Positions 8,185-15,910 of a DNA stretch of 64,000 nt are shown here, piece by piece. The position numbers were made by a program, and so were the translations under genes. Within the stretch, counting starts at the first letter, position 1, and each line of letters starts with the position of its first letter. The DNA is from Streptomyces sp. CA-278952 (GTDB lineage: Bacteria; Actinomycetota; Actinomycetes; Streptomycetales; Streptomycetaceae), in assembly GCF_028747205.1 (NCBI RefSeq), contig NZ_CP112880.1, positions 1 through 64,000 of the forward strand, read 5' to 3'. A model generated the notes under the pieces. It was given only the letters and a program-made list of their open reading frames with translations, was not told the origin of the DNA and made no database searches.

Positions 8185-8660
8185 AACCCATATGGAGACA
8201 CCGGCGGCGGGTGTTGTCGTGTCGCCGCTGTCCCCGGAGCGGAGCGGCGGGGACGCCGTCCGGCAGCGCGCAGCGCTCGGGGCGGCGCGCAGCGCTGTCC
8301 CGCTTGGCCGGACGGCACCGCCGTGGGGCGCGGAGCGCACCCAGCGGCCGGTGGGGCGGGGTCGAGAGCGCGGAGCGCGCGGCCGGGGAGCGGAGCGGAC
8401 CGGCGGCCCCGGCATCCTCGGGCGTGAGAGCGCGGAGCGCTCGGTCCGAGGAGCGCAGCGGACCGGCACGCCCTGTGGGGGTGAGGAGCGCAGCGGATCA
8501 CCCCCACAGGCGGCGGCACGTCAACACCCGCCGCCGGTGACTCCACAGAGGTTCGGGCCGTCAGGCGCGGCGCGCCCGGGCCGTCAGGCTCCCGCCCCCT
8601 TTGTGCCTTGCTGCGCCCCGTTCGGCCACGACGCCGCCGCGCTCTTCGTACCTTGCTGCG
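8185..8660. repeat. intergenic hairpin module, copy 2
   Basis: The second copy of the 6361-6800 module, lying between the ligase gene and dnaN. The hairpin with loop GGAGCGCAGCGGA has here a 12-bp perfect stem (CTGTGGGGGTGA at 8473-8484, partner at 8498-8509). Its sequence differs from copy 1 on both sides, so pairing is kept by compensatory change. CCTTGCTGCGCCCCGT occurs twice, near 8604 and 8652. No gene is seen. Confidence 0.8.
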
Positions 8661-8670
8661 CCCCGTCCTG

Positions 8671-9498
8671 TCAGCGGATGCGGGCGACGGTGAGTGTGCC
8701 GTGGCGGCCGGACCCGGCGAGCACTTCCAGCACCAGCTCGGTGCTGAGTGCCGTGTACGTCTCGTCGCCCGCGCGGTGCTCCCCCGTGGCGGGTGCGCCG
8801 GCGAGTGCGGATCCGATGCGTGCGGCGAGCGCGGGGGCCAGGCGCGCGGAGAGGCGGGGCCGGGTCGATCCGGGCAGGAGGAGCGCGAGCGCGCGGGGCC
8901 GGCCGCGGGGGCCGGTGGCGCCGACCACGCGGGCGTCGACCGTGTCCGCGTGCCGGATCTTCACCCATGCCGTGCGGCGGCCGAACGGGTACGGGGAGCG
9001 GGCGGGCTTGGCCACGATCCCTTCCACGCCCTGCGCCCGGAGGACGTCGTACGACTGAAGGGCGAGTGTCCGGCTGTCCGTGGTCGGGGTGGCCTGGACC
9101 GGGGGGCCGACGTCCTTGAGGAGGTCGGCCAGGAGGGCGCGGCGGACGGTGTAGGGGCGGGCGGCGACGGGGCCGTGGTCGGGGTGCTCCAGGACGTCGA
9201 ACGCGGCGTAGGAGGCCGGGTGACGGGCGGCCAGGGCGCGGGCCCGGTCCAGCGAGGACGCGGCGCGGGCCTGGACCGCCCCGAAATCGATCCGGCCCCC
9301 GTGCCAGATGACCGCCTCCCCGGACAGCACGGTTCCCGGGGGCAACGCCATGGCAGGGACGGCGAGGTCCATCCAGTGCGAGGTGACGACCCGGCCCGTG
9401 CGGGAGTAGCAGATCACCCCGTCCCCGGTGCGCCGGAGCATCATCCGGTGCCCATCGACCTTGACCTCGAAATGCCACCCGGGGCCGGTCGGCAGCAT
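8671..9498 (-). CDS. ATP-dependent DNA ligase, probably frameshifted near its N-terminus
   Basis: The nucleotidyltransferase core is intact: motif I EVKVDGHR with the adenylated Lys, motif III GEAVIW, motif IV EGIVAKP and motif V WVKIR, followed by a short OB-like C-terminal part. At 275 aa from ATG 9498 it is a minimal LigD-type ligase that seals nicks using ATP. Upstream, a different frame starting at GTG 9538 encodes VEYPIRPALARGTD, the usual N-terminal lead (the P-x-LA segment) of this family. The frames join if two bases are missing near 9495-9500. Either the gene uses ATG 9498 or it is frameshifted. It lies upstream of dnaN on the same strand. Confidence 0.8.
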   Translation of the reverse strand: MLPTGPGWHFEVKVDGHRMMLRRTGDGVICYSRTGRVVTSHWMDLAVPAMALPPGTVLSGEAVIWHGGRIDFGAVQARAASSLDRARALAARHPASYAAFDVLEHPDHGPVAARPYTVRRALLADLLKDVGPPVQATPTTDSRTLALQSYDVLRAQGVEGIVAKPARSPYPFGRRTAWVKIRHADTVDARVVGATGPRGRPRALALLLPGSTRPRLSARLAPALAARIGSALAGAPATGEHRAGDETYTALSTELVLEVLAGSGRHGTLTVARIR

Positions 9499-9740
9499 CG
9501 GTACCGCGCGCCAGTGCGGGCCGGATCGGGTACTCCACACCCCGACCCTGCCCCGTCCCGGCCCGCACCGCACCTCGGGTTCCGGGGCCCGGCCGGGGCC
9601 ACCGCGGGCGCATGGGCGACTGGTCCAGGACACGGCGTTTGGATGACCTAAAGTCCGGATGGGGCACCGCTGTGGAAACTCAGTACAGCCGATGGGGAGT
9701 CAACTAATCTTCATGGTCAGCGGGAGACCGGGGGAAGAAC

Positions 9741-10328
9741 ATGATGTCTTTGGCCGAGCACCAGCGGTTGCACCTGATGTTCGAGGGTCGGTGCGCCGCC
9801 CGTGAACCCTCAAAGCCGAAGCTGGCCCCTGCGGATGCGTCAGTTACCCTTAGTGATGACTCCCGCCTCTATGTCTATAGCCGCACCCAGAACACAGGCG
9901 TCAATGTTCCAGAGGTTCTCGCGGTTGTCGCCGTCGCACCGTTCGTTACTGCGGTTGCGACGTCGTTGGGCACCGTGATGGGCGAGCGTATTGACCGGGC
10001 TCTTCACCTCCTCCTGCAAAAGCTGCCGAGGATGGCCATCTTGGTGAGCCGGGGAACGGGTGTTCAGCCTCCTTCAGGGCTACCAACCAATCCCAGCCCC
10101 GCGACCCTCTCCTTGATTGAGGGTCCGAAGATCCACATCGGTTCGGGGACCCCAACCGACGCGCTGAGTCTTCTGCCCACAATGGACTTTTCCGACTTGG
10201 CGAACATGGGCGACTACCCGCAGATCGTGCGTTGGATGGATGGCAGGTGGCACGCCCTGGCGATCAAGGACGAGCAGATCATCGACCTTGTCTGGGATGA
10301 TGAAGCGCGTCAATGGGTGCTCTTCTGA
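9741..10328 (+). CDS. hypothetical protein
   Basis: A 195-aa protein; ATG 9741 follows GGGGGAAG. Residues 60-95 form a hydrophobic/amphipathic helix pair (VLAVVAVAPFVTAVATSLG then RIDRALHLLLQK). The C-terminal part is acidic with tryptophans (IVRWMDGRWHALAIKDE, LVWDDEARQWVLF). No family is recognised. It is alone between convergent or divergent minus-strand genes. Its codon usage looks less GC-biased than its neighbours, which may indicate transfer. Confidence 0.65.
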   Translation: MMSLAEHQRLHLMFEGRCAAREPSKPKLAPADASVTLSDDSRLYVYSRTQNTGVNVPEVLAVVAVAPFVTAVATSLGTVMGERIDRALHLLLQKLPRMAILVSRGTGVQPPSGLPTNPSPATLSLIEGPKIHIGSGTPTDALSLLPTMDFSDLANMGDYPQIVRWMDGRWHALAIKDEQIIDLVWDDEARQWVLF

Positions 10329-10473
10329 ACCTCTGAGCTTGACCCCGTTGGGAAACCCTTCTCTCCTGGGGCCGGCGGCTCGATGTGGTCGTTACGGCAC
10401 CGGCTTCCCCACCGCCGATGGCGAATCACCAGGTGAGCGGTCAACGGGGGCCTGGCCGCTCCGGGCTGCCGAG

Positions 10474-10545
10474 TCAGAGGGTGAGGGCGGCGATGACGTC
10501 GTCGGGCAGTGGCGTGATGCCGTCGGCCAGGTAGCGGACATCACC
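10474..10545 (-). pseudogene. C-terminal scrap of a second DUF6292-like gene
   Basis: The minus strand reads VRYLADGITPLPDDVIAALT and then Leu and a stop, closely matching the C-terminus of the gene at 10746 (IRYLAGGITPPPGALIAALT). The rest of this paralogue is missing and abuts a transposase fragment. Confidence 0.6.
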
Positions 10546-10694
10546 GTGCCGTCCAGCAGAACGACCGCCCTACCCTTCTTGGCGATCTTCTTCAGGGCAC
10601 GTTCCAGACGCGGGGCACGGGCGGCCAGCAGCCGCAGGACTTCCTGCACCCACCGGCGCAGGGCGGAGGCGGGGATCCGGTTGCCGTCGGCCAT
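10546..10694 (-). pseudogene. transposase remnant (IS5/IS4-type DDE)
   Basis: It encodes ALRRWVQEVLRLLAARAPRL followed by ERALKKIAKKGRAVVLLDGT, the region leading to the first catalytic Asp of many Streptomyces IS5/IS4-type transposases. It stops at that point, joined to the DUF6292-like scrap. Only a scar of the element remains. Confidence 0.6.
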
Positions 10695-10745
10695 ATGAGC
10701 CGGATCCGTACCGGGAGGCCTCAGGTCAGCGCCGAACGTGGACGG

Positions 10746-11771
10746 TCAGCGAGTGAGAGCGGCAATCAGGGCGCCGGGTGGCGGGGTGATACCCCCGGCG
10801 AGGTACCGGATGCCGTCGCCCTCCGGCGGAAGGACCGCGCCCTTGGTGAGCGGGTGCCGGCGGGAGGCTGCGGTGCGCCACCCGTACCGCTCGTCCCAGA
10901 CCAGGGCGGGGGCCGGGGCCTGGTCGCCGTCGAGCACGAGCGCGGCAACGACCCTGTCGTCGCCGGGGAACTGGACGTCGGGTGCGGCCTCGGTGTTGGT
11001 CCAGCCGGCGCGGTGCAGGGCGGTGGTGACACCGGCCAGGTATGGGGCGGCCCGGCGGGCGCGCAGGACGGTGTCGGCGCGTGCGGTGGCGCGGCGGACC
11101 TGTCCGGCCGGGTAGCCGAGTGCCACCGCGGCTTGATCGGGGGTCAGGGACGGGTCGGTGTGCATGAGGTCGGCCATGCGGTCGGCGCGGAGCCGGGTGA
11201 GGGCTTCCTGTGCGGTGTCGCGGTGGATGCCGAGTGCCTCGGTCACCCCGGCAGAACTGATGGTGGGGTCGGCGTCGAGGAGTTCGGCGGTGAGGGCGGG
11301 GAGCTGGTCGCGGGGGACCTGGTCCCCGGTGCCCTCCGGGCGTCCGGTCACGGTCGGCTTGCCCGGCCGGCTGGTCTGGTACTGCCGGACGATGCCGCGG
11401 GGCCAGTGCTCCACCCCGCCGACGTCGGTGACGTGCTCGGTCAGGAGCGGGTGGCGCTTGTAGCCGTCCCAGGTGCGGGGGGTGACGCCGATCGCAGCTG
11501 CGCACTCCTGGCGGTCCAAGAGGTCATCGTCGCCGTCCTGGTCCGGAAGCGGCGGCACGGGCTTGCCCAGGAGGTAGGCGTCGACCTGTTCGCCGTCGTA
11601 GAGGCGTGTGCGGGCCTTGGGTGAGCTGACCGGCGGCGGGAACCCGGGGGCCTCGTACGGCTTGAGCTTGAGGTACCTCTCCGTGCGCAGTCCCTGCTGT
11701 GCGGCGAGGTCCGCCAGGGTGCGTACGAGGTGGCGGCGTCCTGCTCTGATCACGGGTGCTCCCCAACTCAC
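10746..11771 (-). CDS. DUF6292-like protein with N-terminal helix-turn-helix
   Basis: A 341-aa protein starting at GTG 11771. Residues 85-115 look like a helix-turn-helix (DRQECAAAIGVTPRTWDGYK), and a second HTH-like stretch lies near 180-230 (SSAGVTEALGIHRDTAQEAL). The C-terminal 100 residues (YLAGVTTALHRAGWTN, ALVWDERYGWRTA, YLAGGITPPP) resemble the actinobacterial DUF6292 family, common on Streptomyces plasmids; function unknown. No Shine-Dalgarno is seen, but TATAGA lies just upstream of the GTG, suggesting a leaderless transcript. A paralogue remnant lies just downstream. Confidence 0.7.
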   Translation of the reverse strand: MSWGAPVIRAGRRHLVRTLADLAAQQGLRTERYLKLKPYEAPGFPPPVSSPKARTRLYDGEQVDAYLLGKPVPPLPDQDGDDDLLDRQECAAAIGVTPRTWDGYKRHPLLTEHVTDVGGVEHWPRGIVRQYQTSRPGKPTVTGRPEGTGDQVPRDQLPALTAELLDADPTISSAGVTEALGIHRDTAQEALTRLRADRMADLMHTDPSLTPDQAAVALGYPAGQVRRATARADTVLRARRAAPYLAGVTTALHRAGWTNTEAAPDVQFPGDDRVVAALVLDGDQAPAPALVWDERYGWRTAASRRHPLTKGAVLPPEGDGIRYLAGGITPPPGALIAALTR

Positions 11772-11810
11772 CGTCTATAAAACGGTACCGGTGTCTGTGT
11801 CCTGGCCCAG

Positions 11811-11833
11811 CGTACGGGTACGCTGCCCGTACG
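11811..11833. promoter_or_regulatory. dyad symmetry upstream of the DUF6292-like gene
   Basis: CGTACGGG (11811-11818) and CCCGTACG (11826-11833) form an 8-bp dyad with a 7-base spacer, 40 bp upstream of the GTG at 11771. Its position suits an operator. Confidence 0.45.
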
Positions 11834-11961
11834 AGGGCGTGACCTTACGGGTTGTGCGCTTGGGTTGGCCGGTGCCCGTGCTACCCGCTCCTGTGAGCGG
11901 ACTGAGGGCGCCGGCCTTTTCGCGTTCACGCCCTGGTGGTTCTTCCCGGCGGCGGGGGCTG

Positions 11962-12065
11962 GTGCCGGTGACAGGCCGCCACCGGCACCGTGCGGTCCTG
12001 GCCGTACTCCGGTGACCGGACCTGACCCGCACACCCATACGGCACGGACTGGCCCGACCCTATCC
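11962..12065. repeat. hairpin plus conserved 65-bp element, copy A
   Basis: A 10-bp stem hairpin (GGTGCCGGTG at 11962-11971, partner 11981-11990) is followed, after 10 bases, by a 65-bp block 12001-12065 that recurs at 21706-21772 with few changes. The core is CACCCATACGGCACGG. No gene is seen in the 11,772-12,122 gap apart from this and the dyad. Confidence 0.7.
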
Positions 12066-12122
12066 AGCACCACGGCCCGGCGACGTGCCCGCACCGAGGT
12101 GCGGGCACGTGGAGCCGGGACG

Positions 12123-12479
12123 CTACAGCCAGTCAAATGTGCGCCGGATGTCGGTCGCCGCGCCCGAGAGGTTGTCCACGTCGAGCCGGACGTCGATGTC
12201 GTACGGGTCGTCGGCGGCCTCCATGACCCGCTCGGAAGCGGCGTCGAAGACCCGGGCGAACGCCTCGTCGACACGGGCGTCCTTCAGGGCCTGGACGATG
12301 CCATCCTGGTCCGCGCGGCCGCGCCGGACGGCGTCGGCGAGGAGGTTTAGGGCGGCGGCTGCAGCCGGGGCGAGCACGGCCAGCTCCTCCCCCGCGCCGG
12401 CGGCGGCGCCGGTCCGTTCGGCCGACGTCTCCACGTTGCTGAGCCGGGCGAGGGCAGCGCTCTGGCGGCCCGTCCTGAT
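12123..12479 (-). CDS. small hypothetical protein, possible ATC start
   Basis: An acidic, helical protein ending DVRLDVDNLSGAATDIRRTF then DWL. No family is recognised. The first conventional start is GTG 12434 (103 aa), but it has no ribosome site. An in-frame ATC at 12479 is preceded by AGGAGG with 6-base spacing and no stop between, giving 118 aa (TIRTGRQSAALARLSNVETS at the start). The end at 12479 is annotated on that basis; 12434 is the conservative alternative. The shared promoter motif lies upstream at 12556-12573. Confidence 0.55.
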   Translation of the reverse strand: MRTGRQSAALARLSNVETSAERTGAAAGAGEELAVLAPAAAAALNLLADAVRRGRADQDGIVQALKDARVDEAFARVFDAASERVMEAADDPYDIDVRLDVDNLSGAATDIRRTFDWL

Positions 12480-12555
12480 GGTGGCCTCCTGTCTCGTCGT
12501 GCGGGGTGGGAGAGGGGCGGCGCGCTCTGGCAGTGGACACCCACAGCGCCGAGAA

Positions 12556-12573
12556 AACTGTACCTTACTTTAA
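12556..12573 (-). promoter_or_regulatory. shared 18-bp promoter motif upstream of the 12123 gene
   Basis: Plus-strand AACTGTACCTTACTTTAA; on the minus strand the -10-like TACAGT is the same as in the tap promoter. Confidence 0.5.
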
Positions 12574-12630
12574 AGCACCATGATCGAACGGCGAGCGCGA
12601 ACCACGCCCCTGCGGGCCGGCGCTCTTGGG

Positions 12631-13203
12631 ATGATGTCGGGCATGACAAGCGAAGTGGCGACCATCGTCGCAGCGGTGATTGCCGGAGCGGTGGTGTTGG
12701 CCAGCGGGTTCTTTCTCGGCCGGAGGCAGGTCAGGGATCAAGCTGCGGTCGAGCATGGCCAGTGGCTCCGTGGACAGCGTCAGGACGCGTACATTGCGCT
12801 CCTCGATGCCTGGGATACCGCAGTGAAGGGACTTCAAAGGGAGATCGACCCGGGAGAGCACTTCGAGGAAGTAGCGGCGCATGTGGAATCGCAGAGCGGC
12901 CCCAGCTTTTGGGAGGACCACGAGGCGAGTACGGCGACCCAGGTGGATCGAATCTCTGAAGGCGTGCAGCGCCCCCTGGAGCGGGTGTTGCTTCTCGGCC
13001 CGGAAGCTGTGGACAGAGCGTGCATCAACCTTGCCGAAGCGCTGGAGGTCCTGGGATCGTCGGTGCGCTCGAACTCCGGAACCCCGGACTGGCCCAACTA
13101 CAACATGTACCAAGACATGTGCAGGAATGCAGAGGAGGCGCGGAGGGCATTCCTGGACGCGTCACGCGAATCCATGCGCGCAGCACCACGCCCCGGCCAC
13201 TGA
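12631..13203 (+). CDS. membrane-anchored hypothetical protein
   Basis: A 190-aa protein with an N-terminal transmembrane helix (EVATIVAAVIAGAVVLASGF) and a basic flank (LGRRQVRDQ), then a helical cytosolic part (residues 35-190). ATG codons at 12631, 12634 and 12643 are all possible; none has a strong ribosome site. It resembles in layout the protein at 21797 (TM helix, coiled region, many His/Trp) but the sequences are not obviously homologous. Function unknown. It ends just before the long inverted repeat at 13228. Confidence 0.6.
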   Translation: MMSGMTSEVATIVAAVIAGAVVLASGFFLGRRQVRDQAAVEHGQWLRGQRQDAYIALLDAWDTAVKGLQREIDPGEHFEEVAAHVESQSGPSFWEDHEASTATQVDRISEGVQRPLERVLLLGPEAVDRACINLAEALEVLGSSVRSNSGTPDWPNYNMYQDMCRNAEEARRAFLDASRESMRAAPRPGH

Positions 13204-13227
13204 GCGGTGCTACCACTCACATCCATA

Positions 13228-13424
13228 TTGGGGCCCTGGCTTTGTCCACGAGAACCGGCTCTGGCTCAACTTCTGTGGTGCTGGTCGGCGGTCAGCGAAT
13301 CTGGTCGGCGCTCCAGGGAAAGCGGCAGGTCAGAAGAGCGGTCCGGCGTGGGGACGGAGCGCAAGGAGCAGGACCACAGAAGTTGAGCCAGAGCCGGTTC
13401 TCGTGCACAAAGCCAGGGCCCCAA
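13228..13424. mobile_element. 197-bp MITE-like element with 51-bp terminal inverted repeats
   Basis: Bases 13228-13278 and 13374-13424 are inverted copies differing at one position (core GGCCCTGGCTTTGT). The 95-bp centre has no gene. It sits between two convergent genes. I see no target duplication. It could be a non-autonomous transposon, a pair of IS ends, or a very long terminator hairpin. Confidence 0.65.
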
Positions 13425-13488
13425 CGACGTACCGGATGGCGGTCAGAGGCGAGCTGAGGCTCTAAAGCCAGGCCGTGGAACTCGGGCT

Positions 13489-14382
13489 TCAGGTGCCGCT
13501 GGCGGTGCCACTCAGCAGAGGGTCGACGAAGGCGGCAGCGAGAGCAGCTGCCTCGGAGAGCGTCGCGCAGCCGTTCAGTCCCACGACCAGTTTGGCCTGT
13601 TTGGGGTAGCCCTCGTGCCAGTTGGATCCGGGTATCTGGAAGGTGTCGGGGAGGGGCAGGTGCGTGCCGCAGTCGCGGCGTCTGTCGGCTTCGCGTTGCA
13701 GAGCTTGGAGCGCAGCTTGGCTGGGGACCGTCTCCTGTTGGCCGATGAGGAGAAGGTCCGCGAGGTCGCGGTAGCGGTTGGATCCGTGCTGGCCGCTTGC
13801 GCCATGTCGTTCGTACATGGCGCAGATCTTGTCGGCGACGTGGTCGACGACCGGGTACAGGCGAACCTCGGGCCAGTCGACGGGCCATTCGAGGTCGACG
13901 GCAGACTTGAGCGTGCGTACTTCGACAGTCCCTGTGAGCGGGCGGCCGACGACGAGGTCGACCTTGATGGTCATCACTTCGGCGGATCCGAGGTAGACCT
14001 TGAAGTACTGGGCTCCGCCGCGTCCGTCCTCTGCGGCGCCGCTGTATTTGGTGGGTGCGTAGCGAAGAAAGTCGTCGAGGTCGAAGGCGGCTGCGTCGAT
14101 GACCAGTTGCCGGACTTCACTAGCCGTGAGGTCGAGGTTCGTGCTCTGAAGGTCGATGTCCTGGCTGAGACGGGCGGCGCCTCGGTAGCGGACGAGGAGG
14201 GCTTGTCCGCCTTTGATGAGCCAGCCGTCCGGGTCCTTGGTGAACACGCGGGCGGCTAGCCGGTTGAAGTAGAAGATCTTCATGAGGTCGGTGACGCTCA
14301 TGCCTGTCTTCAGGGACATCTTGCGTGCCGAATTTCCCAGAGCCGTTTGGAAGGCTCTAGGGGTGGCGTAGGTCTTCTGCAA
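13489..14382 (-). CDS. abiEii: AbiEii toxin, nucleotidyltransferase (type IV toxin-antitoxin)
   Basis: A 297-aa protein. The nucleotidyltransferase signature is WLIKGGQALLVRY followed by RLSQDIDL (GG...DxD). Downstream are DHVADKICAMYERHG and NRYRDLADLLLI, which match the conserved K and R-DLxD motifs of the AbiEii/Cap17 family. Such toxins transfer nucleotides (to tRNA in the mycobacterial homologue MenT3) and stop growth; they protect against phage by abortive infection. The antitoxin gene lies upstream on the same strand (28 bases between), antitoxin first as usual. All core residues appear intact. Confidence 0.88.
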   Translation of the reverse strand: MQKTYATPRAFQTALGNSARKMSLKTGMSVTDLMKIFYFNRLAARVFTKDPDGWLIKGGQALLVRYRGAARLSQDIDLQSTNLDLTASEVRQLVIDAAAFDLDDFLRYAPTKYSGAAEDGRGGAQYFKVYLGSAEVMTIKVDLVVGRPLTGTVEVRTLKSAVDLEWPVDWPEVRLYPVVDHVADKICAMYERHGASGQHGSNRYRDLADLLLIGQQETVPSQAALQALQREADRRRDCGTHLPLPDTFQIPGSNWHEGYPKQAKLVVGLNGCATLSEAAALAAAFVDPLLSGTASGT

Positions 14383-14409
14383 GTGGACATCCCCGGGCAG
14401 TCAGTTGGA

Positions 14410-15765
14410 TCACTGATCGTACTCGGAGTCCGGTTTGCCGCCCGCGCTTTTTTGAACATCGTCCGTGACCTGGTGCTGGACTGTGTGCTCGGTAGAGGTC
14501 TCGTGAGCTGCCCGGCCGCTTGATGAGTCTTGTTGCTCGATCGCAGGACGGCTTTCGACAGTTGCGGCGCCGCTTCCTTGTTCGAGAGCTCGGGGATTCG
14601 CGGTCTGCTCGTGTATCCGCCGCATGGCCTGCAGAGGAGCGTTCGTCGCCGCACTCATCTCAGCAATCCGCCGCAAGGTCTCCTGCAGAGCGCTGTCCGG
14701 CAACGCCATCTGCTCATTCATCCGCCGCATGGTTTCCTGCAGAGGAGCACTCGTCGCCGCAAGCTGCTCACCAATCCGCCGCATGGCCTCCTGCAGAGGA
14801 GCGTTCGTCGCCGCACTCATCTCAGCAATCCGCCGCAAGGTCTCCTGCAGAGCGCTGTCCGGCAACGCCATCTGCTCATTCATCCGCCGCATGGTTTCCT
14901 GCAGAGGAGCACTCGTCGCCGCAAGCTGCTCACCAATCCGCCGCACACTCTCCTGCAGAGCGCTGTTCGGCAGAACCGTCTGCTCGTGCATCCGCTGGAT
15001 GGCCTGGATTGACTGGCGGATGGCAGGGCTAGGTTGGTAGGCCTCTCGAGTCATTAGTTCGAGGGCAGTGGCGAAGCCTTCTGTGCTGGCTCTGGCGACT
15101 TCTTGGGATCTCAGGTGCTTGCCGGCTTGGTCGACCAGGTGCTCGATGAGTTCCTGCCCTGTGGCCTGGGCGGGAAGGCCGTAGGTGCGGGTAAAGGGCT
15201 GGGCGGATTCCTGGAGGTCTTGGATCTCGATGAGGTCGAGACGTTCCGCGTCGGCGATGACTCCGCCGAGGTGGCCGCCGTCGGTTTTGCTGCGGAGCAG
15301 GTCGAGAATGGTGCGGCGGGCTGTAGTGACGGGCAGCCCTTGAACGAGCGTGATGTCGTCCGGCTCCAGTTGCACAGTGCGCAGGTGGACGAATGGCTCG
15401 GTGGTCGTCCGTCGTCGGGGCACGCTGATCTCGGTCTTCGGAGCGGGAATGTCTCCCAAACCGTGGAGCTGGCACGCGGAGGCGTGGGAGACGACACCGG
15501 AGTCCTTGCCCCCCAGCGGGCGCTCCGAGGCGAAGACCGCGGGTTGCAGGCGCAGCCAGGCAACCTTGAGCTCCAGGTGCAAGGGGAAGCCCGCCGCTTG
15601 AAGGAGATAGACGCCTCTGCCAACGTTCTCGATCAGTCCTGCTTCGGCTAGCCGAAGGATCTGCACGGCGGTCAGGCCGATCCGCTTCGCTTGGGCAGCG
15701 GTTACAAGTCCCCATTGGTCGGAGGCGTGCTCGGCGACGCGCCTCAGCTGCTCTCCACGGTCCAT
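14410..15765 (-). CDS. abiEi: AbiEi antitoxin and repressor with tandem-repeat C-terminus
   Basis: The N-terminal 200 residues match AbiEi: a winged helix (DQWGLVTAAQAKRIGL, ILRLAEAGLIENVGRGVYLL) followed by the antitoxin domain (SACQLHGLGDIPAPKTEISV, LPVTTARRTILDLLRS). ATG 15765 is chosen because the winged helix begins soon after; ATG 15783 is possible. At 451 aa it is unusually long, because residues 270-400 are tandem 54-aa repeats of amphipathic helix (LQETMRRMNEQ, LQETLRRIAEM, MRRIGEQLAAT) predicting a coiled coil. AbiEi neutralises AbiEii and represses its own promoter; matching operator repeats lie at 15796-15868. Confidence 0.85.
   Translation of the reverse strand: MDRGEQLRRVAEHASDQWGLVTAAQAKRIGLTAVQILRLAEAGLIENVGRGVYLLQAAGFPLHLELKVAWLRLQPAVFASERPLGGKDSGVVSHASACQLHGLGDIPAPKTEISVPRRRTTTEPFVHLRTVQLEPDDITLVQGLPVTTARRTILDLLRSKTDGGHLGGVIADAERLDLIEIQDLQESAQPFTRTYGLPAQATGQELIEHLVDQAGKHLRSQEVARASTEGFATALELMTREAYQPSPAIRQSIQAIQRMHEQTVLPNSALQESVRRIGEQLAATSAPLQETMRRMNEQMALPDSALQETLRRIAEMSAATNAPLQEAMRRIGEQLAATSAPLQETMRRMNEQMALPDSALQETLRRIAEMSAATNAPLQAMRRIHEQTANPRALEQGSGAATVESRPAIEQQDSSSGRAAHETSTEHTVQHQVTDDVQKSAGGKPDSEYDQ
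14625..14950 (-). repeat. two tandem 162-bp repeats inside abiEi
   Basis: Two near-identical 162-bp (54-codon) units in tandem, approximate edges given. Each is itself built from three roughly 18-residue helices beginning PLQE or ALQE. Further partial units flank them. Confidence 0.8.
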
Positions 15766-15795
15766 GCAGCCATAGTTACACATGATTCTAGAATC

Positions 15796-15868
15796 TTGCA
15801 GAGTTAGTTACGCCTGGGTGTAACTAACTCTGCAAGACCGCCCCGGCTAGGCGTAACTAACTCTGCAA
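15796..15868. promoter_or_regulatory. AbiEi operator: inverted repeat plus extra half-site
   Basis: TTGCAGAGTTAGTTA (15796-15810) and its inverse (15821-15835) form a dyad; the inverse recurs at 15854-15868. The array starts 31 bases upstream of abiEi ATG 15765. AbiEi proteins are known to bind inverted repeats in their own promoter, so this is probably its operator. Confidence 0.8.
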
Positions 15869-15910
15869 AAAATCATTCGAGAGCCGATTCAGTTCGCCCC
15901 GCCGGCCCGG

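Noticed and set aside
6361..8660. Hairpin arrays as a CRISPR
   Set aside because: Repeats are short, irregularly spaced, palindromic and lack unique spacers; no cas gene is present.
6361..8660. Hairpin arrays as an actual telomere
   Set aside because: They are internal, flanked by genes on both sides, and do not match the known terminal repeat arrangement.
14625..14950. Tandem 162-bp repeats as an assembly artefact
   Set aside because: The units are not fully identical at their edges, remain in frame and encode a coherent coiled coil; they fit real protein repeats.
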